Below, piece by piece: positions 17,160 through 25,509 of a stretch of 64,000 bases of DNA. The notes beneath the pieces are model-generated. The model made no database searches. It saw nothing but the letters and a program-made list of their open reading frames with translations, and was not told the DNA's origin. The position numbers and the translations under genes are program-made. This stretch comes from Niabella beijingensis. GTDB lineage: Bacteria > Bacteroidota > Bacteroidia > Chitinophagales > Chitinophagaceae. The stretch lies in the NCBI RefSeq assembly GCF_020034665.1, contig NZ_JAIQDI010000002.1, positions 2,232,001 through 2,296,000 on the forward strand, read 5' to 3'. Numbering within the stretch: position 1 is the stretch's first letter; each line of letters begins with the position of its first letter.

Positions 17160-17885
17160 ATGATAAGATTTTCTATTACAGCTGCATTATTGTTTACTAC
17201 TGCTATTTTATTTGCACAGGACGACAATCCGGTTATCAAAAAAAAAGCTGCAACAGTTGAAGGTTTCGTCCCACAGGGATGGAAGATCGCCTATACAGCA
17301 AAAGGCGATCTTAATAAAGATACCAATAGCGATGTGGCGATCATCATACAGAATACCAACCCGAAAAATTTGGTCAGCAACGAGCGCTTGGGTCCCGACA
17401 CGCTGGATCTGAACCCGAGGATGCTGCTTATCCTGTTCAAAGGCCCTGACAATTCTTACACATTGGCAGCCAGAAACAAAAGTTTTATCCCAAGCCCGAA
17501 TGATGCCGAGTCTTCATGCCTGGCTGATCCGCTGAGCGAGACCGGCGCTATTGGTATCGAAAAAGGTGTATTAAAATTAAGCTATCAATACTGGCTAAGC
17601 TGCGGCTCCTACGGGGTTACCAATACAGATTATACATTCCGGTTTCAAAACGGGATATTTGAATTGATCGGCTATGATTGCCATAGTTTTAGCAGGTCTT
17701 CAGGCGAAGAAAGCAGTACAAGTGTCAATTTTTCCACCCGTAAAATAAGCAAAACCACGGGCGGGGACATGTTTGATGAAAAAGAAAACAAGCCCAAAAC
17801 AATAACCAGGAAGCTTACCTATGGGAAATTATTAAATCTTGAATCAATGACAACAAAGGACGCCGAGGCACTAATGGACTTATAG
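17160..17885 (+). CDS. Secreted protein of unknown function (241 aa)
   Basis: Signal peptide at residues 1-19 (ALLFTTAILFAQ). The mature region starts with a beta-propeller-like repeat (AYTAKGDLNKDTNSDVAII), the DxNxDxxxD pattern of FG-GAP/EF-hand-like calcium loops, and contains two cysteines in QYWLSCGSYG and GYDCHSF. Similar proteins are common in Bacteroidota and mostly uncharacterised. Probably periplasmic. No operon partner is clear. Confidence 0.7.
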   Translation: MIRFSITAALLFTTAILFAQDDNPVIKKKAATVEGFVPQGWKIAYTAKGDLNKDTNSDVAIIIQNTNPKNLVSNERLGPDTLDLNPRMLLILFKGPDNSYTLAARNKSFIPSPNDAESSCLADPLSETGAIGIEKGVLKLSYQYWLSCGSYGVTNTDYTFRFQNGIFELIGYDCHSFSRSSGEESSTSVNFSTRKISKTTGGDMFDEKENKPKTITRKLTYGKLLNLESMTTKDAEALMDL

Positions 17886-17935
17886 CAGCAATCTTCGCTT
17901 TTATCAGCTTTTCTTTGGTTCCTGCTGCTGAATGA

Positions 17936-18058
17936 TCAGATGCGCAGGCTGGGGTTGGTTTCAATACGTTCCATTGCACTTGCGGTGAGCGCTCCAAAGG
18001 GCGGTATCAGATAAGTAAGGTGGCTGATCCTTTTCCCGCACCCGCCATTATTGTTCAT
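17936..18058 (-). CDS. Possible 40-residue orphan ORF downstream of cstA
   Basis: ATG at 18058, 41 bases after the cstA stop on the same strand, encodes a peptide with coding-like composition (RISHLTYLIPPFGALTASA, then MERIETNPSLRI). It does not resemble YbdD/YjiX, the small protein that follows cstA in enterobacteria. It may be a real small gene or a fragment. Confidence 0.2.
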   Translation of the reverse strand: MNNNGGCGKRISHLTYLIPPFGALTASAMERIETNPSLRI

Positions 18059-18099
18059 CGCTGCAACTCCGGCACCTGAAATGCAGAACCAGTGAAATA

Positions 18100-19941
18100 T
18101 TATCGTTCCACCAGTTCTTTAACCGGTTCGCCGTACCAGTCTATTTCATTATGATCCGTTTTTAAAAGTATACGCCATCTTTTAAATGTGTTGACAAACA
18201 CAATCAACATGAGCAACATGGCAAAAAATGCCAGTACGGCTAACAGATATTGTTCTTTTGGTATGTACACATTTACGATTTGCTCATACCCCGCCCAAAA
18301 AGTGACCACTGCCATAAATACTCCCGGAATAGCGGAACACAAGGCATACTTGCCCCTGTTCATGCGGATCAGCATGGTGGTACAAACAATCAGCCCGCAC
18401 GCTGCCAGCAACTGGTTGCTGATGCCAAACAGCGGCCAGATACTGTTTACATTACCGGTATAAACCAGGTATCCCCACGAAAAGGTAAATATCAGGCTGC
18501 ATATTATAATACCGGGCTTCCAGTTTTTATCTTTAAACTTCGGGATTGCACTACCCAGCATTTCCTGTAAAAAGAACCTTCCTACCCTGGTACCGGCATC
18601 AATAGCCGTTAAAATAAACACCGCCTCAAACATGATGGCAAAATTGTACCAATAGGCCATCAGGTCGTCCATGAAAGGTATTTTATTAAAGATATGAGCC
18701 ATTCCCACCGCCAGGGAAACTGCCCCACCGGTACGCCCATGTAAATCCACACCGATCATTTTGCTGAAATGATCGAGATCCACAGTATGGAGTTGCGGAT
18801 TTGCAGCGATAAAGGAGCCATACAATTCTTTAGGTGTGTTGATGGCAAAATAATCACCCGGTACTAATGTACAGGCGGCTATTAAAGCCATCAATGCCAC
18901 AAATCCTTCTACAAGCATAGCTCCATAACCAACAAAAAGGATTTCCTTTTCATTAGAAAGCATTTTTGGAGTGGTGCCTGTGGCTATTACTGCATGAAAG
19001 CCCGAAATGGCACCACATGCGATTACTATAAAAATAAAGGGCAATACCGGGCCGCCAATAACCGGACCTCCCCCGTTTATAAATTTGGTAAGAGCAGGCA
19101 TCTGAATAGTTGGCGCAACAAAAACAACACCTACTGTCAGCATAATGATAGTGCCGATTTTCAGATAGGTGGACAGATAATCCCGTGGCACTAATAATAA
19201 CCAGACGGGTAAAATGGAGGCGAGGAAACCATAAACAGTAATAGCAATGGAAATAGTACCTGTTTTCCAATGAAAGATGTTCCGGACTTCCCCGATTTTC
19301 ATCAACTCATGCCCCCCGATAATGGATGCGATCAGCAAAACACCCCCGATAATACTCGCCAGCCTTACGCTCTCACCTTTGTAACGCATAATAAGTCCCA
19401 TTATTACCGCTATAGGCATGGTAGCTATTACCGTAAAGAGCGACCAGGGAGCTTCGTGCATTGCACTGATACACGCCAGGGAAAGACCTGCCAGTGTAAG
19501 GATCAGAATAAAGAGGATGGCAATGCCTGCAATCATACCTGTACCTTTATCCACCTCCTTACCGGCAATAGTTGCCAGGCTTTCGCCTTTATGTCTTACC
19601 GAGGCAAATAATACAATCATGTCATGAACACCACCGCCCAATACACATCCAATTAATATCCATAAAGTACCCGGCAGGTAGCCAAACTGGGCAGCCAGCA
19701 CGGGGCCTACCAATGGTCCTGCCGCCGCAATAGCAGCAAAATGATGTCCGAAGAGTACATTTTTGTTGGTCACTACATAATCTTTGCCGTCGGCAAATTC
19801 AATGGCCGGCGTTTTATTTTTTGCGTTAAGCCTCAGCACCTTATTCGCCATAAAAACGCCATAAAACCGGTAGGCAATTGCAAATATTAATAACGCTGCA
19901 AAAACCAGTGTCAGTGCATTTACTCCATTTAACCACTCCAT
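18100..19941 (-). CDS. cstA: Carbon starvation protein CstA, inner-membrane transporter
   Basis: A 613-residue polytopic inner-membrane protein of the CstA family, which imports pyruvate or peptides in characterised members. Family blocks are clear: GVFMANKVL, FGHHFAAIAAAGPLVGPVLA, GYLPGTLWILIGCVLGGGVHD, and near the C-terminus IWPLFGISNQLLAACGL. About sixteen helices are predicted by eye. The gene lies 82 bases after the ROK kinase gene on the same strand and may be the last gene of the large glycan locus, or a neighbour with its own promoter. Confidence 0.95.
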   Translation of the reverse strand: MEWLNGVNALTLVFAALLIFAIAYRFYGVFMANKVLRLNAKNKTPAIEFADGKDYVVTNKNVLFGHHFAAIAAAGPLVGPVLAAQFGYLPGTLWILIGCVLGGGVHDMIVLFASVRHKGESLATIAGKEVDKGTGMIAGIAILFILILTLAGLSLACISAMHEAPWSLFTVIATMPIAVIMGLIMRYKGESVRLASIIGGVLLIASIIGGHELMKIGEVRNIFHWKTGTISIAITVYGFLASILPVWLLLVPRDYLSTYLKIGTIIMLTVGVVFVAPTIQMPALTKFINGGGPVIGGPVLPFIFIVIACGAISGFHAVIATGTTPKMLSNEKEILFVGYGAMLVEGFVALMALIAACTLVPGDYFAINTPKELYGSFIAANPQLHTVDLDHFSKMIGVDLHGRTGGAVSLAVGMAHIFNKIPFMDDLMAYWYNFAIMFEAVFILTAIDAGTRVGRFFLQEMLGSAIPKFKDKNWKPGIIICSLIFTFSWGYLVYTGNVNSIWPLFGISNQLLAACGLIVCTTMLIRMNRGKYALCSAIPGVFMAVVTFWAGYEQIVNVYIPKEQYLLAVLAFFAMLLMLIVFVNTFKRWRILLKTDHNEIDWYGEPVKELVER

Positions 19942-20023
19942 GATATGCTATTTTTAAATATTATCAGCCGGAAAACTCCCGCTTTTCAGATCAACTATTT
20001 TCGATACAATCCGGCAACAAAAA

Positions 20024-20884
20024 TCAGAACAGGGCGGCCCCAATCAGGGCGCTGTATTCTCCCAGTTCAGAATTTACAATGGGTATTCTTCGTCCTATTT
20101 TTTTCCAGAGAAGCGTTTGTACCTGAGATTGAAACCTGGCGAATGCTTTATTGATATTACCTCCTATCACTACAGCTTCAGAAGGAAACTTTTTTAGAAA
20201 TTCACTAATAAACAGAGCCAGGTTACGGGCAAACTCATCGAATAAGAAATCGATATTCTTATTGTTATTATATTGTTTTAGTAATTCTTTGACACCACTG
20301 ACAGATTTGCCTGACAGCGTATAAAACCGGGATACAAACCATTTGGTAGATAAAAAATCTTCTGCTATCCCGTTTTTAAATGGCATGTTCCATAAACCGG
20401 CATCGATCTCCAGGGAGTAATTTCCTGCTGCCGTTCCCAGGCCGGTACCCAGGGTAATCCCAATAGCACTCTCATAGCCTTTCAGGCTTCCGGCCAGCAT
20501 TTCCCCTCTTAAAAAACAAACTGCATCATTTTTAAATACAATTCTTTCCCGGTTTATACCCAATCTTCCGGACAATATATCACCAACATTAAGACCATAT
20601 AAATTCCTGAATTTATCCTGTTCCTTAATTAGACTAATCCCGGATTTATAATCAAAAGGCCCGGGCATTGCTATGCCTATCTGCTCAACCCGGTTCCCGG
20701 CGTAATCCATTACCCGTGTTAAGAGATCTACCCAGCTATCAAAAATCATATCAGATGGCCCGGTTGAGGCGACTTCCTCTCTCTTAAGACTATCATCAAT
20801 TATTATCCTTTTCTCCAAATCGACCAGAGATGCGGTAATATGTGTACCTCCGATGTCTACACCTAATGCTATACAACTATTCAT
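20024..20884 (-). CDS. ROK family sugar kinase-like protein
   Basis: A 286-residue ROK (repressor/ORF/kinase) family protein, presumably a cytosolic sugar kinase. The phosphate-binding motif DIGGTHI is at residues 10-16, the catalytic-region motif FKNDAVCFLRGEM near 118-130 (Asn-Asp), and GTGLGTA follows. No DNA-binding domain. The usual ROK zinc motif CxCGxxGC is missing; that stretch reads SLEIDAGLWNMPFKNG. Placed after the GxGYxYP and GH92 genes, it probably phosphorylates the sugar released by the locus (mannose or glucose are guesses). Confidence 0.85.
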   Translation of the reverse strand: MNSCIALGVDIGGTHITASLVDLEKRIIIDDSLKREEVASTGPSDMIFDSWVDLLTRVMDYAGNRVEQIGIAMPGPFDYKSGISLIKEQDKFRNLYGLNVGDILSGRLGINRERIVFKNDAVCFLRGEMLAGSLKGYESAIGITLGTGLGTAAGNYSLEIDAGLWNMPFKNGIAEDFLSTKWFVSRFYTLSGKSVSGVKELLKQYNNNKNIDFLFDEFARNLALFISEFLKKFPSEAVVIGGNINKAFARFQSQVQTLLWKKIGRRIPIVNSELGEYSALIGAALF

Positions 20885-20994
20885 ATTTTATTTTTACACT
20901 CAATACTTTTTACCTGAACCACTTTTATGAAACCGGAGAAGCCGAAACAAACCCAACAAAGTAATCTTACTGATAAAATCCTTTTCAATCAGGG

Positions 20995-23169
20995 TCATTC
21001 CAGTACCCTGACGGCTTTCGAGCAGCTTAATTTGCCATCAAAGGAACGCTCGGTAATACGGATAAATACACCATTTCCGTTATCTGTACTGTTATCGATC
21101 TTATGGCTCTTGCTACAAGCCGCCAGCAAAGCAATAGCAGCAACTCCAATACCTAAGCGTGTCAGGCGCGACCCAAAAGCAGGAATCAGAAACAAGAGCA
21201 TTATACTTAATCCGGCTATTTCAACCGTTCCGGGAACAACAAAATCGTATTTCACTTTTTGTGAGGATGCACCAATAGTTTTTGCCGCCTGACGGCCTAT
21301 TTCCTTCCATTGCTTTCCATCTCCGGACGCTTCAATGATATATTCTTTTGTATTTGATTCGTTGTCTACAGTCCAACTTATATTCCATGAGCCGTTTATC
21401 TTATTTGCGGTAATGGTTCTGAAGTTCGTCGATAACGGCTGCGGAAAGCCATCGATAACGGCCTGCGTTTCTGCCGGATAATATTTCATCCGTAACCGCC
21501 AGAGTAATTCTTCAATTGATACCACATTAATATTGGTATCTAATAATGCCTTTGCCCAGGTAACCGGTGTTACCCCCCTTAAAGCTCCGGCATCGGTTGA
21601 AACCGCATCGCTGATATTTCCTCCTGCATCCTTTTTGAAGTAGGACCACGCATGTACTATTGTCCAGTCTATAGTGGGAGTCGGAGACTGATTTGCGGCG
21701 GAATTAATCAAACTGGCAATAACGGCTGGATTACCAGAGTTCGGATACTGATTTAGATCTGCCCACATCTGATACTTTGCGGTAAATACGGGTATATGTT
21801 TACCCTGTTTATTCGTTACCCAATAAATATTACCGCCGCCGGCATTGTAAGGAATATATTGAATCGCTACAATGCCCACAAGGTCATCAATCGTTTCGGC
21901 ATATATCTGGTAGGCTCCCAAAGCTTCAGCACTGCTCAGGCTGTTTCTTGTAATAAAACTGAACACTTTAGTGCCGGTTGCTTTCATTCTTTTATTGACG
22001 ATTTCGGCAAACTCACGTTGTATGGTCACTGCATCCCCATCCCGGGACTGTGCAAAATAATCAGGATACTGGTATCCGCCGCCAAATTCAATCAAATTAC
22101 CCGGAACAGTAGTAGTATTCACAAAGTAATTCCAGGCATCCGGTATCATTTCTGATAAGTTGACCGGACAGTTAGTCCAGTTCATCGGCACGTTATTAAT
22201 ATCGGGATTACCCCAGTATTCGGGTATAAGCGGAAGACTGGTCGCCTGGATCATCATATTATCACCGTCGCTCAGCACAAAAGAATGATAATGCCTACCG
22301 GTTGAAAAATCCAGTGTTCTCGGGTTAATGTTGGTTACCTTAGGCGGTGTCAACTGCTTGGCGCCGGCCGATAACACGGAAAGGTTCACTACCGTAGCAC
22401 CTGTAGTAAACATGCCATATTTGGAACAGGCAACCACTGCCGGTCCTTCATTTTCGTTCCACCCTACAACCGGACTATTGGGCTTCATCCATGACAAAAT
22501 TGTGTTATAAAAATCATCAACGCCCCAATAAACCATACAATTATTGGAGATGGCCATTTCACGCTGACGATAATCATTAGGTGCAATAGTAACCACCATT
22601 TTATTATTTAACGCGCCTTTAATACCATCAAACCAGGCTTGAGTATAGGAGGTTTTTGAATTCAACGGCCTCGCGTCGTACTTTAATGTCAACCCGTGAG
22701 CAATTGCCGTAGATTCCAGTCCGGCTTCTACCAAAATGGCATCGTACATTGAGGCGTATAATGTTGCAAAGTTTACCGAATAATCTCCCTCGGTATACAA
22801 AACATAGCCTTTTACCACGCCTTTGTTTTTAAACCGGTCTACTAAATTCCATACTGTAATATTTCCGTTATCGGCAACCGATGTACGTGCCAGCCACCCG
22901 GAAAGGTAATAATTATAAGCGGCACCCGAAACATTGGTCCACACCAATTCGTTGTTGGTACCTGCATTTACAGCCCTTGCGGCCAAACCCGAAACAGATT
23001 GAACGAGATTTCGCTGTGCAAGATTGGAGGGGGATACTCTTATTATCTGTGTCGGCAGCTTTTGTTCGGGCCACCAGGATTCCTGGCCCTGAGAAAAAGC
23101 TGTTAAAGACAATAGCAATAGACAGATCAATACCTGGCATTTACATAAGCGACCGTTAATCATATACAT
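20995..23169 (-). CDS. GxGYxYP-family putative glycoside hydrolase with unusual C-terminal membrane insertion
   Basis: A 724-residue exported protein (signal peptide 1-28, ending AFSQ). The family signature GGGYQYPD is at about residues 361-368, preceded by RHYHSFVLSDGDNMMIQ. The GxGYxYP family is common in Bacteroidota glycan loci and is predicted to be a glycoside hydrolase, without a well-known substrate. The C-terminus starts like the fibronectin-type domain seen in secreted proteins (TKEYIIEASGDGKQWKEIG), but residues 647-700 insert two hydrophobic helices (AGLSIMLLFLIPAFG and IGVAAIALLAACS) before the domain finishes with VFIRITERSFDGKLSCSKAV. This may anchor the enzyme in a membrane. 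It ends 110 bases before the ROK gene. A second ATG at 23163 is equally possible as start. Confidence 0.85.
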   Translation of the reverse strand: MYMINGRLCKCQVLICLLLLSLTAFSQGQESWWPEQKLPTQIIRVSPSNLAQRNLVQSVSGLAARAVNAGTNNELVWTNVSGAAYNYYLSGWLARTSVADNGNITVWNLVDRFKNKGVVKGYVLYTEGDYSVNFATLYASMYDAILVEAGLESTAIAHGLTLKYDARPLNSKTSYTQAWFDGIKGALNNKMVVTIAPNDYRQREMAISNNCMVYWGVDDFYNTILSWMKPNSPVVGWNENEGPAVVACSKYGMFTTGATVVNLSVLSAGAKQLTPPKVTNINPRTLDFSTGRHYHSFVLSDGDNMMIQATSLPLIPEYWGNPDINNVPMNWTNCPVNLSEMIPDAWNYFVNTTTVPGNLIEFGGGYQYPDYFAQSRDGDAVTIQREFAEIVNKRMKATGTKVFSFITRNSLSSAEALGAYQIYAETIDDLVGIVAIQYIPYNAGGGNIYWVTNKQGKHIPVFTAKYQMWADLNQYPNSGNPAVIASLINSAANQSPTPTIDWTIVHAWSYFKKDAGGNISDAVSTDAGALRGVTPVTWAKALLDTNINVVSIEELLWRLRMKYYPAETQAVIDGFPQPLSTNFRTITANKINGSWNISWTVDNESNTKEYIIEASGDGKQWKEIGRQAAKTIGASSQKVKYDFVVPGTVEIAGLSIMLLFLIPAFGSRLTRLGIGVAAIALLAACSKSHKIDNSTDNGNGVFIRITERSFDGKLSCSKAVRVLE

Positions 23170-23189
23170 TGTATTTTATTGGATAAAAA

Positions 23190-25484
23190 TTAGCTGCTTT
23201 TATCGGTTGAAAAAGAGTAAGGATAATCGTCGGCTGCAGTGCCCTTTTGCCTGTTCGGCACATTACTCATCTGCAACCGGAACGTGCCGCCTTTCATAAT
23301 GTCGAAATGATCGATCCAGTTTTTATCATAGGATTTGCCATTGAAAGCAGCCGTATTAATATATAGATTTTCACTGCTGTTATTGGGCGCACTGATGGTA
23401 AAGGTCTTTCCGTTCTCTAAAAACAACGTCGCTTTCTTAAATAAAGGCGTTCCCAAAACATACTGCGTTGTAGCCGGGCATACCGGGTAAAAACCCAATG
23501 CAGAAAAAACATACCAGGCAGATGTTTGTCCATTATCTTCATCTCCGCAATAGCCATCAGGTGTAGGTTTATAAAGCCGCTTCATCACCTCTCTTATACG
23601 GAATTGTGATTTCCAGGGGGCCCCGGCGTAATTGTACAGATAGGTCATGTGCTGGATCGGCTGGTTTCCATGCGCATACTGTCCCATATTCATGATCTGC
23701 ATTTCTCTGATCTCATGTATTACTTTTCCATAGTAGCTTTCATCAAAAACAGGCGGAAGTGTAAAAACAGAATCCAGCATCTGCATAAACATTTTCTCAC
23801 CTCCCATAAGCCGGATCAATCCGCTGATATCATGAAAAACGCTCCAGGAGTAATGCCAGCTGTTTCCTTCGGTAAATGCATCACCCCATTTAAACGGGTT
23901 AAAAGGGTATTGAAAACTGCCGTCAGCATTACGCCCGCGCATTAGTTTGGTGGTATCGTCAAAAAGGTTTTTATAATTGAGTGCTCTTTGACGGTAGAGC
24001 TCAATTTCTTTTTTAGGCCGCTCCAATGTTTTTGCAAGCTGGGCTATAGTGAAATCACTATACGCATATTCCAGGGTGCGGGCTGCACTTTCCCTGATAT
24101 CCACGTCGTAGGGAACATAACCCAGTTTATTATAGTAGGCAGCGCCTTTTCTGCCAACGGCTGTTAAAGGTCCTTCATTATTGGCGCCCTTCAGCATTGC
24201 TTCATATAAGGTCTGAATATCATATCCCCTCAGTCCTTTCAGATAGGCATCTGCGACAACAGCAGCAGAATTATTTCCGATCATAGTATTACGATACCCG
24301 GGGCTGGACCATTCGGGTAACCAGCCACCTTCTTTATAAGCGTTTATCAGCCCTTCCTGCATTTCTTTATTGATAGAGGGGAACATTAAATTGAGGAAAG
24401 GATACAATGCCCGGAAAGTGTCCCAAAAGCCTGTTCCGGCAAATAAATACCCGGGAACCACCTGACCGTTATAAGGACTATAATGAACCGGTTGCCCCTT
24501 TGCGTCTATTTCATAATGTTTTTGCGGAAATTGCAGCATCCGGTATAAACAGGAGTAAAAAGTTCTTATATCATCTACCTGGCCACCCTGCACCGATATC
24601 CTGCTTAGCTTGTCATTCCATACTTTTTTAGCATGGGCTGCAACCTGCTCCAGGTTATAGCTGGATAATTCCCGCTTTAGGGTTATTTCAGCCTGTTCAA
24701 AACTGATAAAGGAAGAAGCTACTTTTAAATGAACCTGCTGGTCCTTTTTTGTTTTAAATCCTATTACGGCGCCGGCCTGTTCTGATGTAATGGTTTTATT
24801 TGTCTTATCCAATTGTTTGCCATTCCAGGTATAAGAAACATCAAAATCGTGGTCAACATATATAACAAAATAATTTTTGAAATTGTCCTGAATGCCCAGT
24901 TTACTTTTCCGGCTGTACCCGATAATCTTTCTTTCTTCCGGTATGATCTGAACAAAAGCTCCGCCGTCCATAGCGTCGATAGCGATATAAGCACTGTCAG
25001 ATTGGGGAAAGGTTAGTCTGAATATGGCAGCACGTTCGGTAGGCGCAATCTCTGTGGTTACATTATAGTCTGCCAGGTACACCTTATAATAATAAGGTGT
25101 TGCGGTCTCGGCCTTGTGTGAAAACCAACTCCCCCTGTCTTCTTTAAATCTCAAAGAACCCACAAACGGCATGATCGCAAACTGTCCGTAATCGTTCATC
25201 CAGGGTGAGGGCTGATGTGTCTGCTTAAATCCGACGATTTTTTCAGCATCGTAAGTATAGGCCCAGCCATCACCCATTTTCCCTGTCTGAGGCGTCCATA
25301 AATGCATCCCCCATGGCATGCCAATTGCCGGATACGTATTACCATTTGACAAAGCATGTTTGGATGCCGTACCCATCAGTGTATTCACATAACCGACAGG
25401 CTCTGTTATTTTTTCATTTATATTCTGACTTTTACCCCCCAGGGCAAAAAGAGATATAAACAGGATTGATAAACTGAATCTCAT
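23190..25484 (-). CDS. GH92 family alpha-mannosidase
   Basis: A 764-residue exported exo-acting alpha-mannosidase of glycoside hydrolase family 92, calcium-dependent enzymes that remove mannose from N-glycans, yeast mannan or similar glycans. Signal peptide at 1-19. The N-terminal beta-sandwich has VNTLMGTASKHALSNGNTYPA and the catalytic (alpha/alpha)6 domain ends with GDEDNGQTSAWYVFSALGFYP (about 647-667), which holds the conserved catalytic acidic residues. Linkage specificity cannot be told from sequence alone. It is 25 bases after the FAD oxidoreductase gene, in the same operon. Confidence 0.95.
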   Translation of the reverse strand: MRFSLSILFISLFALGGKSQNINEKITEPVGYVNTLMGTASKHALSNGNTYPAIGMPWGMHLWTPQTGKMGDGWAYTYDAEKIVGFKQTHQPSPWMNDYGQFAIMPFVGSLRFKEDRGSWFSHKAETATPYYYKVYLADYNVTTEIAPTERAAIFRLTFPQSDSAYIAIDAMDGGAFVQIIPEERKIIGYSRKSKLGIQDNFKNYFVIYVDHDFDVSYTWNGKQLDKTNKTITSEQAGAVIGFKTKKDQQVHLKVASSFISFEQAEITLKRELSSYNLEQVAAHAKKVWNDKLSRISVQGGQVDDIRTFYSCLYRMLQFPQKHYEIDAKGQPVHYSPYNGQVVPGYLFAGTGFWDTFRALYPFLNLMFPSINKEMQEGLINAYKEGGWLPEWSSPGYRNTMIGNNSAAVVADAYLKGLRGYDIQTLYEAMLKGANNEGPLTAVGRKGAAYYNKLGYVPYDVDIRESAARTLEYAYSDFTIAQLAKTLERPKKEIELYRQRALNYKNLFDDTTKLMRGRNADGSFQYPFNPFKWGDAFTEGNSWHYSWSVFHDISGLIRLMGGEKMFMQMLDSVFTLPPVFDESYYGKVIHEIREMQIMNMGQYAHGNQPIQHMTYLYNYAGAPWKSQFRIREVMKRLYKPTPDGYCGDEDNGQTSAWYVFSALGFYPVCPATTQYVLGTPLFKKATLFLENGKTFTISAPNNSSENLYINTAAFNGKSYDKNWIDHFDIMKGGTFRLQMSNVPNRQKGTAADDYPYSFSTDKSS

Positions 25485-25509
25485 TTCAGGATTATTATTT
25501 TAAGTTGTT

